Source: Dietzia sp032248695
Lineage (GTDB): Bacteria; Actinomycetota; Actinomycetes; Mycobacteriales; Mycobacteriaceae
Length of the DNA: 64,000 nt
Assembly: GCF_032248695.1 (NCBI RefSeq)
Contig: NZ_JAVHXC010000003.1
Span: 434,001-498,000, forward strand
Reading direction: 5' to 3'
Shown in pieces: positions 18,984 to 27,104 of this stretch (positions are counted from its first letter, which is position 1; each line of letters starts with the position of its first letter). The notes beneath the pieces are model-generated. The model had not been told where the DNA came from and did no database searches. It saw only the letters and a program-made list of their open reading frames with translations. The position numbers were made by a program, and so were the translations under genes.

Positions 18984-20675
18984 GTGGGTGATCAGACCGG
19001 GACCCCCGTGGGGTCCGCCTCCCCTCCCTCACCTCCCCGCCTCACCGTCGGCGGCCTCGTCTCCGGGGGGCGGTACGAGCTCCTCGAGCCGTGCGGCGGC
19101 ATGGCCGGACAGGCGTTCTGGAAGGCGCGCGACCGGCGCCTGGACCGGTTCGTCGCGCTCACCTTCGTCGATCCCCTGCCCGGCGAGCAGCCGCCCGGTT
19201 CGGCGACCGGCGTGCTCGACCGCACCGTCGCCCTGACGTCCGTCTACTCCGACGGGCTGGCGCGTGTCCTCGACGTGATCCGCGGCCGCGCGGGCGGGAT
19301 CGTGGTCACCGAGTGGATCCCGGGTCGGAGCCTCGCCGCCGCGGTCGCCGAGCCGGACCCCGGTTCCGCGGTGGGTGCGGTGTGGGGACTGTCGGACGCC
19401 GCGACGCGCGCCGAGGAGGCCGGCCTCACCCTGGGGCTGGACTCGCCGGACCGGATCCGCCTCACCGAGGACGGGCGCGCGGTTCTGGCGTTCCCGGGCG
19501 TGCGCGGCGACGTGGGCGCGGGCGCCGACGTGCGCGGGCTCGGCGCGGTCCTCTACTCCCTGCTCACCGGTGCGTGGCCCCTCCCGCTGCCGGAGGGGTC
19601 CCACGAGCACGTGCCGGCCGACGGGCGACCGGTGAACGCCCCGACCGGCGACGACGACGAGGTCCTCGATCCCACCGCCGTCGGGTCCGGGGTGTCGCCG
19701 GACTCGGCCGTGCTGGCGATGCGGACCCTCGACGGGTCGGCGGTGAGCTCGGCCGCCACCGTGAGGGCGATGGTGGCCGATCGCGCCGGCGGGCCGGTCC
19801 GTCCCGCCCCGCACGCCCGTCCCGTGGGGTCGGCGGACTCGGTCGGCGCCCCGCCCCTCGCCGGTCCCGCGGCGACCGCCGCGTCGCCGTACCCCGGTCC
19901 CCACACCGATCCCCAGGCCGGGCCGTACTTCGACCGGCCCGCGGAGCCGTACGCGGAACCGGACCCGGAGACGCAGAAGCGGCGGTGGCAGATCATGGCC
20001 GGCACCTGCGCCGGCGCCGTCGTGGTGATCGCGCTGGTGTTGACGTGGATGCTCGGCGGGCTCGGCGGCACGAGCAACGACACCCCCCTGTCGCAGCAGC
20101 TCGACGCGATCGAACGCGCCGCCCAGGCCAGCCGCGCGTCCCAGACCGAGGACCCCGCGCCCGAGGACGGCCCCGACGACGCCGCGGCCGAGGAGTCCGA
20201 GCAGGACACCCCGGACACCCCGGTCGAGGTGTCGACCGTGACGACCTGGCAGCCGGCGACCTCCGCCGGCACGGCGGAGAACCCGGGCAGCGCGCCGAAC
20301 GTCGCGGACGGCGACCGGTCCACGTCCTGGTCGAGTGACACGTACCGCGCGCAGATCGGTGACGGCCCGTCGGCCTACAAGCCGGGCATCGGGTTGATGT
20401 TCACCCTCGACGGCGAGCAGGAGGTCCGGCAGGTCGTCCTGCACTCGGAGGACGACGACGTCCGGTTCGAGGTCCGGTCGGCGACCTCCGCCTCCCCGAC
20501 CTCCCTCGACGAGACCACCCGACTCGGCACCGGCACCGTGCGCGGCGGCTCGGCCACCGTGTCCGTCGACGAGCCCGAGGAGACGCAGTACCTCCTCGTG
20601 TGGATCACGCGGCTCGGCACGTCCGGCACCGACGCCTACGACGCGGAGATCACCGAGGTCGAGCTCACCCGCTGA
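18984..20675 (+). CDS. Membrane-anchored pseudokinase with extracellular discoidin-like domain (MviN C-terminal half)
   Basis: A 563-residue protein equivalent to the C-terminal half of mycobacterial MviN. Residues 25-260 resemble a Ser/Thr kinase (GGRYELLEPCGG at the P-loop; DVRGLGAVLYSLLTGAWPLP in the C-lobe). The invariant Lys is replaced (RFVALTFV), and HRD and DFG motifs are absent, so it is a pseudokinase. A membrane helix lies near residues 338-358 (GAVVVIALVLTWMLGG). The outside part, from about residue 415, has an F5/8-type beta-sandwich pattern (ADGDRSTSWSSDTY). In mycobacteria this pseudokinase is phosphorylated by PknB and recruits FhaA to inhibit MurJ; that role is inferred here. 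GTG 18984 has an AGGAGG site seven bases upstream. Confidence 0.88.
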   Translation: MGDQTGTPVGSASPPSPPRLTVGGLVSGGRYELLEPCGGMAGQAFWKARDRRLDRFVALTFVDPLPGEQPPGSATGVLDRTVALTSVYSDGLARVLDVIRGRAGGIVVTEWIPGRSLAAAVAEPDPGSAVGAVWGLSDAATRAEEAGLTLGLDSPDRIRLTEDGRAVLAFPGVRGDVGAGADVRGLGAVLYSLLTGAWPLPLPEGSHEHVPADGRPVNAPTGDDDEVLDPTAVGSGVSPDSAVLAMRTLDGSAVSSAATVRAMVADRAGGPVRPAPHARPVGSADSVGAPPLAGPAATAASPYPGPHTDPQAGPYFDRPAEPYAEPDPETQKRRWQIMAGTCAGAVVVIALVLTWMLGGLGGTSNDTPLSQQLDAIERAAQASRASQTEDPAPEDGPDDAAAEESEQDTPDTPVEVSTVTTWQPATSAGTAENPGSAPNVADGDRSTSWSSDTYRAQIGDGPSAYKPGIGLMFTLDGEQEVRQVVLHSEDDDVRFEVRSATSASPTSLDETTRLGTGTVRGGSATVSVDEPEETQYLLVWITRLGTSGTDAYDAEITEVELTR

Positions 20676-20730
20676 CCCGCCCGCCCGACGGGCGAGGTGA
20701 CACCCCCACCGGCCCGGACGCCGGGTTACG

Positions 20731-21348
20731 GTGACGCCCGTGAACACCGGTGCCGCCGTCACCCCCGCCGAGGCGTCGACGCGTGCGCCCCTGCGGGCGG
20801 AGTCGCCGCTGACCGACGCCGAGTTGCTCGACGCCCACGTGGCGGGCGATCCGGACGCGTTCTCCGCGCTCGTCCGGCGGCACTACGACTACCTGTGGCG
20901 GCTGGCCATCCGGACGTCGTTCAACCGCGATGACGCCGCGGAGGCCCTGCAGGAGGCCCTCGTGTCGGCCTACCGCAAGGCGGACACGTTCCTGCACGCC
21001 TGCCCGGTCCAGGGCTGGTTGTACCGCATCGTCGTCAACGCGTGTCTCGACAAGATGCGGGCCCAACGCCTGCGCACCCACACGCAGCTCACCCCGGCGC
21101 TGCACGAGCAGGTCACCCTGCGCGACCACTTCCACCAGGACCCCGCCTACGCGATCATCGTCGCCGAGGCACTGGCGGAACTGCCCGTCGACCAGCGTGA
21201 CGCCGTCGTCGTCGTCGACATGTTGCGGTGCACCGTCGCGGAGGCGAGCCACCTGCTCAACGTCCCCCCGGGCACCATCAAGAGCCGGTGCGCCCGCGGG
21301 CGCGCCAAACTCGCCGCCCTTCTCGAGGGGGTCACCCTCACCGCGTGA
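20731..21348 (+). CDS. sigM: ECF RNA polymerase sigma factor SigM
   Basis: A 205-residue ECF sigma factor. Region 2 reads DAFSALVRRHYDYLWRLAIR and continues to DAAEALQEALVSAYRKADTF. Region 4 holds ELPVDQRDAVVVVDMLRCTV and the HTH VPPGTIKSRCARGRAKL. Position between the MviN block and trxB matches SigM of mycobacteria, which responds to oxidative and envelope stress. The usual partner anti-sigma gene (Rv3912 in M. tuberculosis) is missing: only 132 bases separate sigM from trxB. GTG 20731 is used, with a second in-frame GTG at 20740. Activity may be controlled by transcription or an unlinked anti-sigma factor. Confidence 0.92.
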   Translation: MTPVNTGAAVTPAEASTRAPLRAESPLTDAELLDAHVAGDPDAFSALVRRHYDYLWRLAIRTSFNRDDAAEALQEALVSAYRKADTFLHACPVQGWLYRIVVNACLDKMRAQRLRTHTQLTPALHEQVTLRDHFHQDPAYAIIVAEALAELPVDQRDAVVVVDMLRCTVAEASHLLNVPPGTIKSRCARGRAKLAALLEGVTLTA

Positions 21349-21370
21349 GGGGGAGACCGGGGACACTGGG

Positions 21371-21396
21371 GGAACAAGCCGGACCACCCGGGTGTT
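21371..21396 (+). promoter_or_regulatory. SigH/SigR/SigM-type promoter of trxB
   Basis: GGAAC at 21371-21375 and GTT at 21394-21396 are separated by exactly 18 bases. This fits the GGAA-N18-GTT consensus of thiol-stress ECF sigma factors (SigR in Streptomyces, SigH in mycobacteria), which drive thioredoxin reductase genes. It would give a 5' leader of roughly 75 bases before the trxB ATG. Confidence 0.65.
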
Positions 21397-21480
21397 GTGG
21401 CCTTGTGAGACGGCCTGACACGGTGGTGCAGGTCCGACACATTCTCATCGACCGCCCACCCCGAGGAGCCCCGAGAACTC

Positions 21481-22413
21481 ATGACCGACACCGTCCACGA
21501 CGTCATCATCGTCGGATCCGGCCCGGCCGGGTACACCGCCGCCATCTACTCCGCGCGGGCCGAGCTCAAGCCGGTGGTGTTCGAGGGCTCCCAGTTCGGC
21601 GGTGCGCTCATGACCACCACCGACGTGGAGAACTTCCCCGGCTTCGCCGAGGGGATGATGGGCCCGGATCTCATGATGCAGATGCGTGAGCAGGCCGAGC
21701 GCTTCGGTGCCGACCTCCGGATGGAGGACGTGACGTCGATGGACCTGGCCGGCGACGTGAAGATCGTCCGCGTCGGCGAGGAGGAGCACCGCGCCCGCGC
21801 CGTCATCCTCGCGATGGGCGCCGCCGCCCGTTACCTCGGGGTGCCGGGGGAGCAGGAGTACCTCGGCCGCGGCGTCAGCTCGTGCGCGACGTGCGACGGC
21901 TTCTTCTTCCGCGACAAGCCGATCGTGGTGGTCGGCGGCGGCGACTCGGCCATGGAGGAGGCGACCTTCCTCACCAAGTTCGGCTCCTCGGTGACCATCG
22001 TCCACCGCCGCGAGGAGTTCCGGGCGTCGAAGATCATGCTCGAGCGGGCCCGCGAGAACGAGAAGATCTCCTTCATCCTCAACACCACCGTCGACGAGGT
22101 CGTGGCGGGGCCGACCGGTTCGGTCGAGAAGCTGTGCCTGCGCGACACGGTCACCGGCGCCACCAGCGAGATCGAGACGGCGGCCATGTTCGTCGCCATC
22201 GGTCACGACCCGCGCTCCGAGCTGGTCCGCGACCAGGTCGAGGTCGACGAGGACGGGTACGTCCTCACCGGTCAGACCACCGCCACCTCCATCCCCGGCG
22301 TCTTCGCCTGCGGCGACCTCGTCGACAAGCGTTACCGCCAGGCCATCACCGCCGCCGGTTCCGGCTGCTCCGCGTCGATCGACGCCGAGCGCTGGCTCGC
22401 CGAGCAGGCCTGA
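21481..22413 (+). CDS. trxB: Thioredoxin reductase
   Basis: A 310-residue flavoenzyme that reduces thioredoxin with NADPH. The FAD-binding N-terminus carries IVGSGPAGYTAAIYSAR, the redox-active pair is Cys135-Ala-Thr-Cys138 in SSCATCDGFFF, the NADPH fold is VVGGGDSAMEEA and the C-terminal FAD motif is GVFACGDLVDKRYRQA. Length and motifs are those of low-molecular-weight TrxB. It is followed 38 bases later by trxA, forming a redox operon downstream of sigM, as in mycobacteria. Confidence 0.97.
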   Translation: MTDTVHDVIIVGSGPAGYTAAIYSARAELKPVVFEGSQFGGALMTTTDVENFPGFAEGMMGPDLMMQMREQAERFGADLRMEDVTSMDLAGDVKIVRVGEEEHRARAVILAMGAAARYLGVPGEQEYLGRGVSSCATCDGFFFRDKPIVVVGGGDSAMEEATFLTKFGSSVTIVHRREEFRASKIMLERARENEKISFILNTTVDEVVAGPTGSVEKLCLRDTVTGATSEIETAAMFVAIGHDPRSELVRDQVEVDEDGYVLTGQTTATSIPGVFACGDLVDKRYRQAITAAGSGCSASIDAERWLAEQA

Positions 22414-22451
22414 CCCCAGCCACTCCCACCCCCACCGAAAGGACCGCCACC

Positions 22452-22796
22452 ATGGCCGACACCCCCAACATCGTCGACGTCACCGAGGCAGACTTCGCCG
22501 AGGCCGTCCTCGCCGCGAGCAACGACAAGCCCGTGCTGGTGGACTTCTGGGCCACCTGGTGCCGGCCGTGCACCATGATGGCGCCGGTGCTCAACGAGCT
22601 CGCGGGTACCGAGGCCGACAAGCTCACCGTGGCCAAGGTGGACGTCGAGGCCAACCAGGAGCTCGCGGCGGAGTACCAGATCACCGCCATCCCCGCCCTG
22701 TTGCTCTTCTCCGAGGGCCAGCCCGTCAAGCGGCTCACCGGCGCCAAGTCCAAGTCCGCCCTGCGTTCGGAACTCGGCGACGTCCTGGGTGCCTGA
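22452..22796 (+). CDS. trxA: Thioredoxin with CRPC active site
   Basis: A 114-residue thioredoxin. ATG at 22452 lies just after GAAAGGACCGCC. The fold is clear (VLVDFWATW, KVDVEANQELAAEYQI, then AIPALLLF with the cis-proline). The active site is Trp36-Cys37-Arg38-Pro39-Cys40, so the usual Gly of WCGPC is Arg; the codon is CGG in the given sequence. The substitution in the dipeptide between the cysteines is expected to alter redox potential. The LLLF strand before the C-terminal helix replaces the commoner TLLVF. It is co-transcribed with trxB. Confidence 0.95.
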   Translation: MADTPNIVDVTEADFAEAVLAASNDKPVLVDFWATWCRPCTMMAPVLNELAGTEADKLTVAKVDVEANQELAAEYQITAIPALLLFSEGQPVKRLTGAKSKSALRSELGDVLGA

Positions 22797-22828
22797 GGGC
22801 CTGCGAGAGAGGCCCTGAGAACCCCCTG

Positions 22829-22861
22829 TGCCGTCCCCCGCCACCCGGCGCGGGGACGGCA
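22829..22861 (+). terminator. Hairpin terminator after trxA
   Basis: Perfect 10-base arms TGCCGTCCCC (22829-22838) and GGGGACGGCA (22852-22861) enclose a 13-base loop, starting 32 bases after the trxA stop. No T-run follows, as is common in high-GC actinobacteria. Confidence 0.6.
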
Positions 22862-22923
22862 TCCGCGTGAGTGACGCGGTAAGTTCATGCGGGTACGTAA
22901 CTCGGAGGAAGTGGAGGAGCCCC

Positions 22924-24114
22924 ATGGCGTGGAGGCGTGGAGACCGTGGCCCCGAGGTGGCCGCGATCCGGGCCACCCTCGCGGGAATGGGTCTGTTGCA
23001 CAACATCGATTCGGTCGGGGTCACCGAGCCGGAGACCGGTTCCGTCCTCGCCCGCACCGATGCGGTGTTCGACGCCGACCTGGAGACGGCCGTTCTGGCC
23101 TTCCAGCAGGCTCGTGGGCTGATCTCCGACGGGATCGTGGGTCCGGCCACCCAGGCCGCCCTCGACGACGCCAGCCACGTCCTGGGCACCCGTGACCTGA
23201 GCTACATCGTGTCCAAGCCCATGGCGGGGGACGATGTCGCCCAGCTGCAGCGCCGCCTGGGCGAGCTCGGCTTCTACGCGGGCCTGGTCGACGGGACCTT
23301 CGGCCCGCTCACCCACGCCGCTGTGACGGACTTCCAGCGGGACTGCGCGCTCACCGCGGACGGCGTCGTGGGCGCCGACACCCTCGACACCCTCAGCCGC
23401 TTCTCCACGCTCTTCAAGGGCGGCGACGTGGCCTCGCTCGTCGAGAAGGAGCGCGCCCGCACCTCCGGCCCCATGCTCGCGGGCAAGCGCATCGTGCTCG
23501 ACCCCGGACCCGGCGGGTCCGAGAACCCCATCCGCATCGAGACCCCCGACGGGACCATCACCGACGCGGAACTGCTGTGGGACATCACCCGGCGACTCTC
23601 CGAGCGGATGAACCAGGCCGGCGTGGAGGTCTTCCTCTCCCGGCCCGAGGCCATGATCCCCACCGATCCCGAGCGGGCCGAGATCGCCAACGCCTTCAAC
23701 GCCGATCTCGTGATCTCCCTGCGGTTGGACCGCCACCCCAACCCCGTCGGCAACGGCGTGGCGACCTTCTACTTCGGTAACTCCCTGGGCGCCGAGTCCA
23801 TGCTCGGGGAGGCCCTGTCCGGCTTCATCCAGCGCGAGATCGTCAGCCGGACGGCACTGCGGGACTGCCGGACCCACGGACGCAGCTGGCCGCTGTTGCG
23901 CATGACCCGCATGCCCTCCGTGCAGATCCACCTCGGCTACGCCTACAACAAGGGTGACCTCGCGATCCTCGGGGACCGCGACGCCCAGGACACCATCATC
24001 GACTCCATCCTCGTGGGCGTGAAGCGGCTCTACCTCCTCGACGAGGACAACCACCCCACCGGGTCGATGTCCGTCGACGATCTCATCGACTACGAGCAGC
24101 GCCAGCGCAACTGA
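22924..24114 (+). CDS. cwlM: CwlM, catalytically degenerate amidase homologue (peptidoglycan synthesis regulator)
   Basis: A 396-residue cytoplasmic protein without signal peptide. Two peptidoglycan-binding-like domains (about residues 7-82 and 95-160, DGIVGPATQAAL and DGVVGADTLDTL) precede an amidase_3 fold. The zinc and catalytic positions are altered: LDPGPGG has Pro196 where active enzymes have His, SLRLD has Arg267 in place of the second His, and QIHLGYAYN has His336 where the catalytic Glu is expected. In mycobacteria phosphorylated CwlM activates MurA. The conserved C-terminal tail keeps a candidate phospho-acceptor, Thr379, in DEDNHPTGSM. ATG 22924 follows a GGAGGAAG-type site. Confidence 0.93.
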   Translation: MAWRRGDRGPEVAAIRATLAGMGLLHNIDSVGVTEPETGSVLARTDAVFDADLETAVLAFQQARGLISDGIVGPATQAALDDASHVLGTRDLSYIVSKPMAGDDVAQLQRRLGELGFYAGLVDGTFGPLTHAAVTDFQRDCALTADGVVGADTLDTLSRFSTLFKGGDVASLVEKERARTSGPMLAGKRIVLDPGPGGSENPIRIETPDGTITDAELLWDITRRLSERMNQAGVEVFLSRPEAMIPTDPERAEIANAFNADLVISLRLDRHPNPVGNGVATFYFGNSLGAESMLGEALSGFIQREIVSRTALRDCRTHGRSWPLLRMTRMPSVQIHLGYAYNKGDLAILGDRDAQDTIIDSILVGVKRLYLLDEDNHPTGSMSVDDLIDYEQRQRN

Positions 24115-24147
24115 ACCCGCCGCACGCACGGGACGTAGGGCGACACC

Positions 24148-24164
24148 TTCCGGGGGCCCCGGAA
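24148..24164. terminator. Short palindromic hairpin between convergent genes
   Basis: TTCCGGGG (24148-24155) and CCCCGGAA (24157-24164) form a perfect inverted repeat between the cwlM stop and the convergent acetyltransferase-like stop. It may serve as a bidirectional terminator. Confidence 0.45.
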
Positions 24165-24178
24165 CGCGTCGCAGCCGT

Positions 24179-24856
24179 CTACGGCCGGCCGGCCTCGGCG
24201 CTGGCCGAGGCCCCCGACAGCACACCGAGCCTGCGGGTGGCGAAACCGTGCTCCGCGAAGAGCTGATCGAGCGCACGCTCGACATCCGCCTTCCACAGGT
24301 GTTCGCTCTGGATGTCCAGCCGGAGCCTCGGGTGGGTCTCGTGCGGCGCGATGATCGTGAACCCGTGCTCCACCAGGAAGCTCGTCGCCGGCACACACGA
24401 GCCGGCCCCGCACGCGTCACGTGACGCTACTTCGCCGGTGTCTCCGGACGTCACCCCGAACGCCTCGATGGCCTTGATTCCGCGGCTGCGAAGGTCCACC
24501 ACGACCGCGTCGAGCAGAGCGGTGGCCGCACCCGCGGGAGCCCCGTCCTCGAGGCTCATCCCCGCGAGAAGGATGGCATCCGCCCCGACCGGGGACGTGG
24601 GGAAGCACGACGCCCGCGGGATCATCCCCGGGGGTGCGTAGAACGCGGCGGCCGCGGGCTTGTCGGCGGCGCGGGCGATCTGCCCGCACACCCCCCACTC
24701 GAGTGAGACGTGGGAGATCCACGCCTCCTTCTCGAACTCGGGATCGCCGGGGGAGGCCCCCTCCGCGTCACCGTCCGTCTGCCAGTAGACGCAGCGTCGC
24801 GCCCGCGGTCCGAGATGGTCCACCGCGGACAGGTCCAGCGAACGGATCGAGATCAT
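24179..24856 (-). CDS. GNAT-like conserved protein (Rv3916c-like)
   Basis: A 225-residue protein at the position of mycobacterial Rv3916c, between cwlM and parB. The central part (LLAGMSLEDGAPAGAATALL then VDLRSRGIKAIEAFG) resembles the acetyl-CoA-binding core of a GNAT acetyltransferase, and FLVEHGFTIIAPHETHPRLR looks like its C-terminal half. Cysteines occur in a CGAGSCVPATSF loop. No substrate is known. The ATG at 24856 overlaps the parB stop by four bases, so it is the downstream gene of the parAB operon. Confidence 0.85.
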   Translation of the reverse strand: MISIRSLDLSAVDHLGPRARRCVYWQTDGDAEGASPGDPEFEKEAWISHVSLEWGVCGQIARAADKPAAAAFYAPPGMIPRASCFPTSPVGADAILLAGMSLEDGAPAGAATALLDAVVVDLRSRGIKAIEAFGVTSGDTGEVASRDACGAGSCVPATSFLVEHGFTIIAPHETHPRLRLDIQSEHLWKADVERALDQLFAEHGFATRRLGVLSGASASAEAGRP

Positions 24857-26055
24857 CGCGGCGTACCGGTCGACCCGCCCTCGAGTAGGGCGAGGACGCG
24901 GGCGAGGTCGTCGGCGTCCCCGACGTCGATCGTGATGCGCCCCTTTCGACGGCCCATCGTCACCGACACCGACGTCTCGAAGCGGTCGGACAGGCGGCCG
25001 GCCACCGCCTCGAGTTCCGGGTTCTTCTGGCGACCGCGGGGGGCCGGTTTCGGCTTCTCGTCCGCTCCGCCGTCCCTGTTCGCGAGGGTGACGATCTCCT
25101 CGGTCGCGCGGACCGAGAGCCCTTCGGCGACGATGCGGGCGGCGAGCTCGTCCTGGGCGGCGGCACCTGCCTCGAGCCCGAGCAGCGCTCGCGCGTGCCC
25201 CGCCGACAGGACCCCGGCGGCGACCCGGCGCTGGACGGCCGTGGGCAGCTGGAGGAGCCGGATGCTGTTGGTGATGGCCGGACGAGAACGGCCGATGCGG
25301 CTCGCCAACTCGGACTGCGTGACGTCGAACTCCTCGAGCAACTGCTGATATGCCGCCGCCTCCTCGAGCGGGTTCAGCTGCACCCGGTGGATGTTCTCGA
25401 GCAGGGCGTCGCGGAGGAGGTCCTCGTCCTCGGTCTGACGCACGATCGCGGGGATCGTCTCCAGCTCGGCCCGCTGGCTCGCACGCCAGCGACGCTCGCC
25501 CATGATGAGCTGATACCGACCGCCCGGCATCTCGCGGACGACGATGGGCTGCAGGAGGCCGAACTCCTTGACCGAGTGGGCGAGCTCCGCCAGCGCCTCC
25601 TCGTCGAAGTAGGTGCGCGGCTGCTTAGGGTTGGGGTCGATGTCACCCGGGGAGATCTCCCTGTACACCGCACCGGGGTCGACGAGCTCGGGGGTTTCAC
25701 GTGAAACGTCGGCGCCCTCCGACGCTCCGCCCTGCCCATCCCGAGCCCCGCCGCGAGCGGCTGTTTCACGTGAAACAGCGCCGTCCGGGCTACCGGTCCC
25801 TGAGGTTGAACCCCGCCGCCCGGCGCCACCCCCCGCCGTCGCGGCGCCCGGCCTCGCACCGGACGGCGCCGTGGTCTCGGTCCCCGCCACGCTCGACCGA
25901 CGGGGGCGAGGGGGAGTGGTGCGGGTCGCGGCACCGGAACGTGGGCCGAGGATGACGTCTGCAGCATCGCTGCCGAGCCGGGGCCCTTCGTCCGGCCCCG
26001 TGGGGATGAGGGCCGCCAGGCCCCGTCCCAGACCGCCCTTGCGCTGCTGACTCAT
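24853..26055 (-). CDS. parB: Chromosome partitioning protein ParB
   Basis: A 400-residue ParB. The N-terminal ParA-interaction peptide is KGGLGRGLAALIP. The CTP-binding core contains GERRWRA (residues 186-192) and ENIHRVQLNPLEEA (221-234). The DNA-binding helix-turn-helix is TQSELASRIGRSRPAITNSI. The C-terminal dimerisation domain ends in LARVLALLEGG. The disordered segment between about residues 35 and 125 contains two VSRET peptides (94-98 and 117-121), each encoded by a perfect parS palindrome. ATG at 26055 overlaps the parA stop. Confidence 0.97.
   Translation of the reverse strand: MSQQRKGGLGRGLAALIPTGPDEGPRLGSDAADVILGPRSGAATRTTPPRPRRSSVAGTETTAPSGARPGAATAGGGAGRRGSTSGTGSPDGAVSRETAARGGARDGQGGASEGADVSRETPELVDPGAVYREISPGDIDPNPKQPRTYFDEEALAELAHSVKEFGLLQPIVVREMPGGRYQLIMGERRWRASQRAELETIPAIVRQTEDEDLLRDALLENIHRVQLNPLEEAAAYQQLLEEFDVTQSELASRIGRSRPAITNSIRLLQLPTAVQRRVAAGVLSAGHARALLGLEAGAAAQDELAARIVAEGLSVRATEEIVTLANRDGGADEKPKPAPRGRQKNPELEAVAGRLSDRFETSVSVTMGRRKGRITIDVGDADDLARVLALLEGGSTGTPR
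25694..25707. other. parS: parS centromere site (inside parB)
   Basis: Perfect palindrome GTTTCACGTGAAAC, the conserved ParB-binding site of bacterial chromosomes. It lies within the parB coding region and encodes Val-Ser-Arg-Glu-Thr at residues 117-121. Confidence 0.95.
25760..25779. other. parS: parS centromere site (inside parB), 20-base palindrome
   Basis: The canonical TGTTTCACGTGAAACA core (25762-25777) extends to a 20-base perfect palindrome. It is the best parS match in the window and lies within parB, encoding VSRET at residues 94-98. Confidence 0.97.
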
Positions 26056-26996
26056 CGACTCTCCTCCGGACGTGCATCGTCCGTGTTGGTGCCGGGGGCG
26101 GAGGTGCCCACCAACTCGTCCGCGGCGGTGACCACGCCGCGGCCGTTGATCTCGCGGGCGGCATCGAGATAGGCCAGCGCCCCTCGCGACCCCGCGTCGT
26201 ACTGAAGAATGGTCATCCCGAAACCCGGGGCCTCGGAGACCTTCACGCTGCGGGGGATCACCGTCCGTAGGACTGTGTCCCCGAAGTGACTGCGTACCTC
26301 GCCCGCCACCTGTTCGGCGAGCTTCGTCCGTCCGTCGTACATCGTGAGCATTATCGTCGAGATCTCGAGCTCCGTATTGAGGTGCTGCTGTATGAGCTCG
26401 ACGTTCCGGAGCAGCTGCACGACCCCCTCGAGTGCGTAGTATTCGCACTGGATCGGGATGAGCACCTCCCGTGCGGCAACCATGGCGTTGACGGTGAGCA
26501 GACCGAGGGACGGCGGGCAGTCGAGAAAGACGTAGTCGATCCCGAGCAGCTGGAGGTCCTCCGGGTGGAGTACCTCGGCCAGCCGCCGCTCACGGTGGGG
26601 TAGACCGACGAGCTCGATCTCCGAGCCCGCGAGGTCGATGGTCGCCGGGATGCAGTACAAGGTGTCGGCGTGCGGACTCTTCTGCATGAGGTCCTCGATC
26701 GACGCCTCCCACATCAGCAACTCGTAGCTGGACGGGGTGCCCTCCCGGTGCTCCACCCCCAGCGCCGTGCTGGCGTTGCCCTGGGGATCCATGTCGATGA
26801 CGAGGACGCCCAGCCCTCCGAGAGCCAGAGCCGAGGCGAGGTTCACGGTGGACGTGGTCTTGCCGACGCCGCCCTTCTGGTTGGCGATCGTGATGATCCG
26901 CGGCCTCTCGGGGCGGGGGAGGGTTCGCGTGTTCCCGTGGAGCACCTCGTTCGCCTGCCTCGCGGCGGCGAAAATCGGGGTCTCGTCTTCGGACAT
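26052..26996 (-). CDS. parA: Chromosome partitioning ATPase ParA
   Basis: A 314-residue ParA/Soj ATPase that forms a nucleoid-bound gradient to move ParB-parS complexes. The deviant Walker A is KGGVGKTT at residues 41-48; VLVIDMDPQGNAS gives Walker A' and FLDCPPSLGLLTVNAM the Walker B. The N-terminal 33 residues before the fold (PIFAAARQANEVL) resemble actinobacterial ParA leaders. It is operonic with parB (overlapping ATGA). A parS site lies 63 bases upstream of its start codon. Confidence 0.97.
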   Translation of the reverse strand: MSEDETPIFAAARQANEVLHGNTRTLPRPERPRIITIANQKGGVGKTTSTVNLASALALGGLGVLVIDMDPQGNASTALGVEHREGTPSSYELLMWEASIEDLMQKSPHADTLYCIPATIDLAGSEIELVGLPHRERRLAEVLHPEDLQLLGIDYVFLDCPPSLGLLTVNAMVAAREVLIPIQCEYYALEGVVQLLRNVELIQQHLNTELEISTIMLTMYDGRTKLAEQVAGEVRSHFGDTVLRTVIPRSVKVSEAPGFGMTILQYDAGSRGALAYLDAAREINGRGVVTAADELVGTSAPGTNTDDARPEESR

Positions 26997-27058
26997 CCGT
27001 CACCTCTCGACTGCCGTTATGGACACCGGTCGCAGCGTCCGCTGCCTGTGAACCCAGT

Positions 27059-27072
27059 GTTTCACGTGAAAC
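27059..27072. other. parS: parS centromere site upstream of parA
   Basis: Perfect GTTTCACGTGAAAC between parA and the upstream rsmG gene. ParB bound here could also repress parAB transcription. Confidence 0.95.
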
Positions 27073-27104
27073 CGACACACTCCCGGGCCACACCTCCCGA
27101 CCGG

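Noticed and set aside
24414..24427. GCGTCACGTGACGC palindrome resembling parS
   Set aside because: Only the central ten bases agree with parS (GTTTCACGTGAAAC); the essential outer bases differ, so it is probably a chance palindrome in a coding region.
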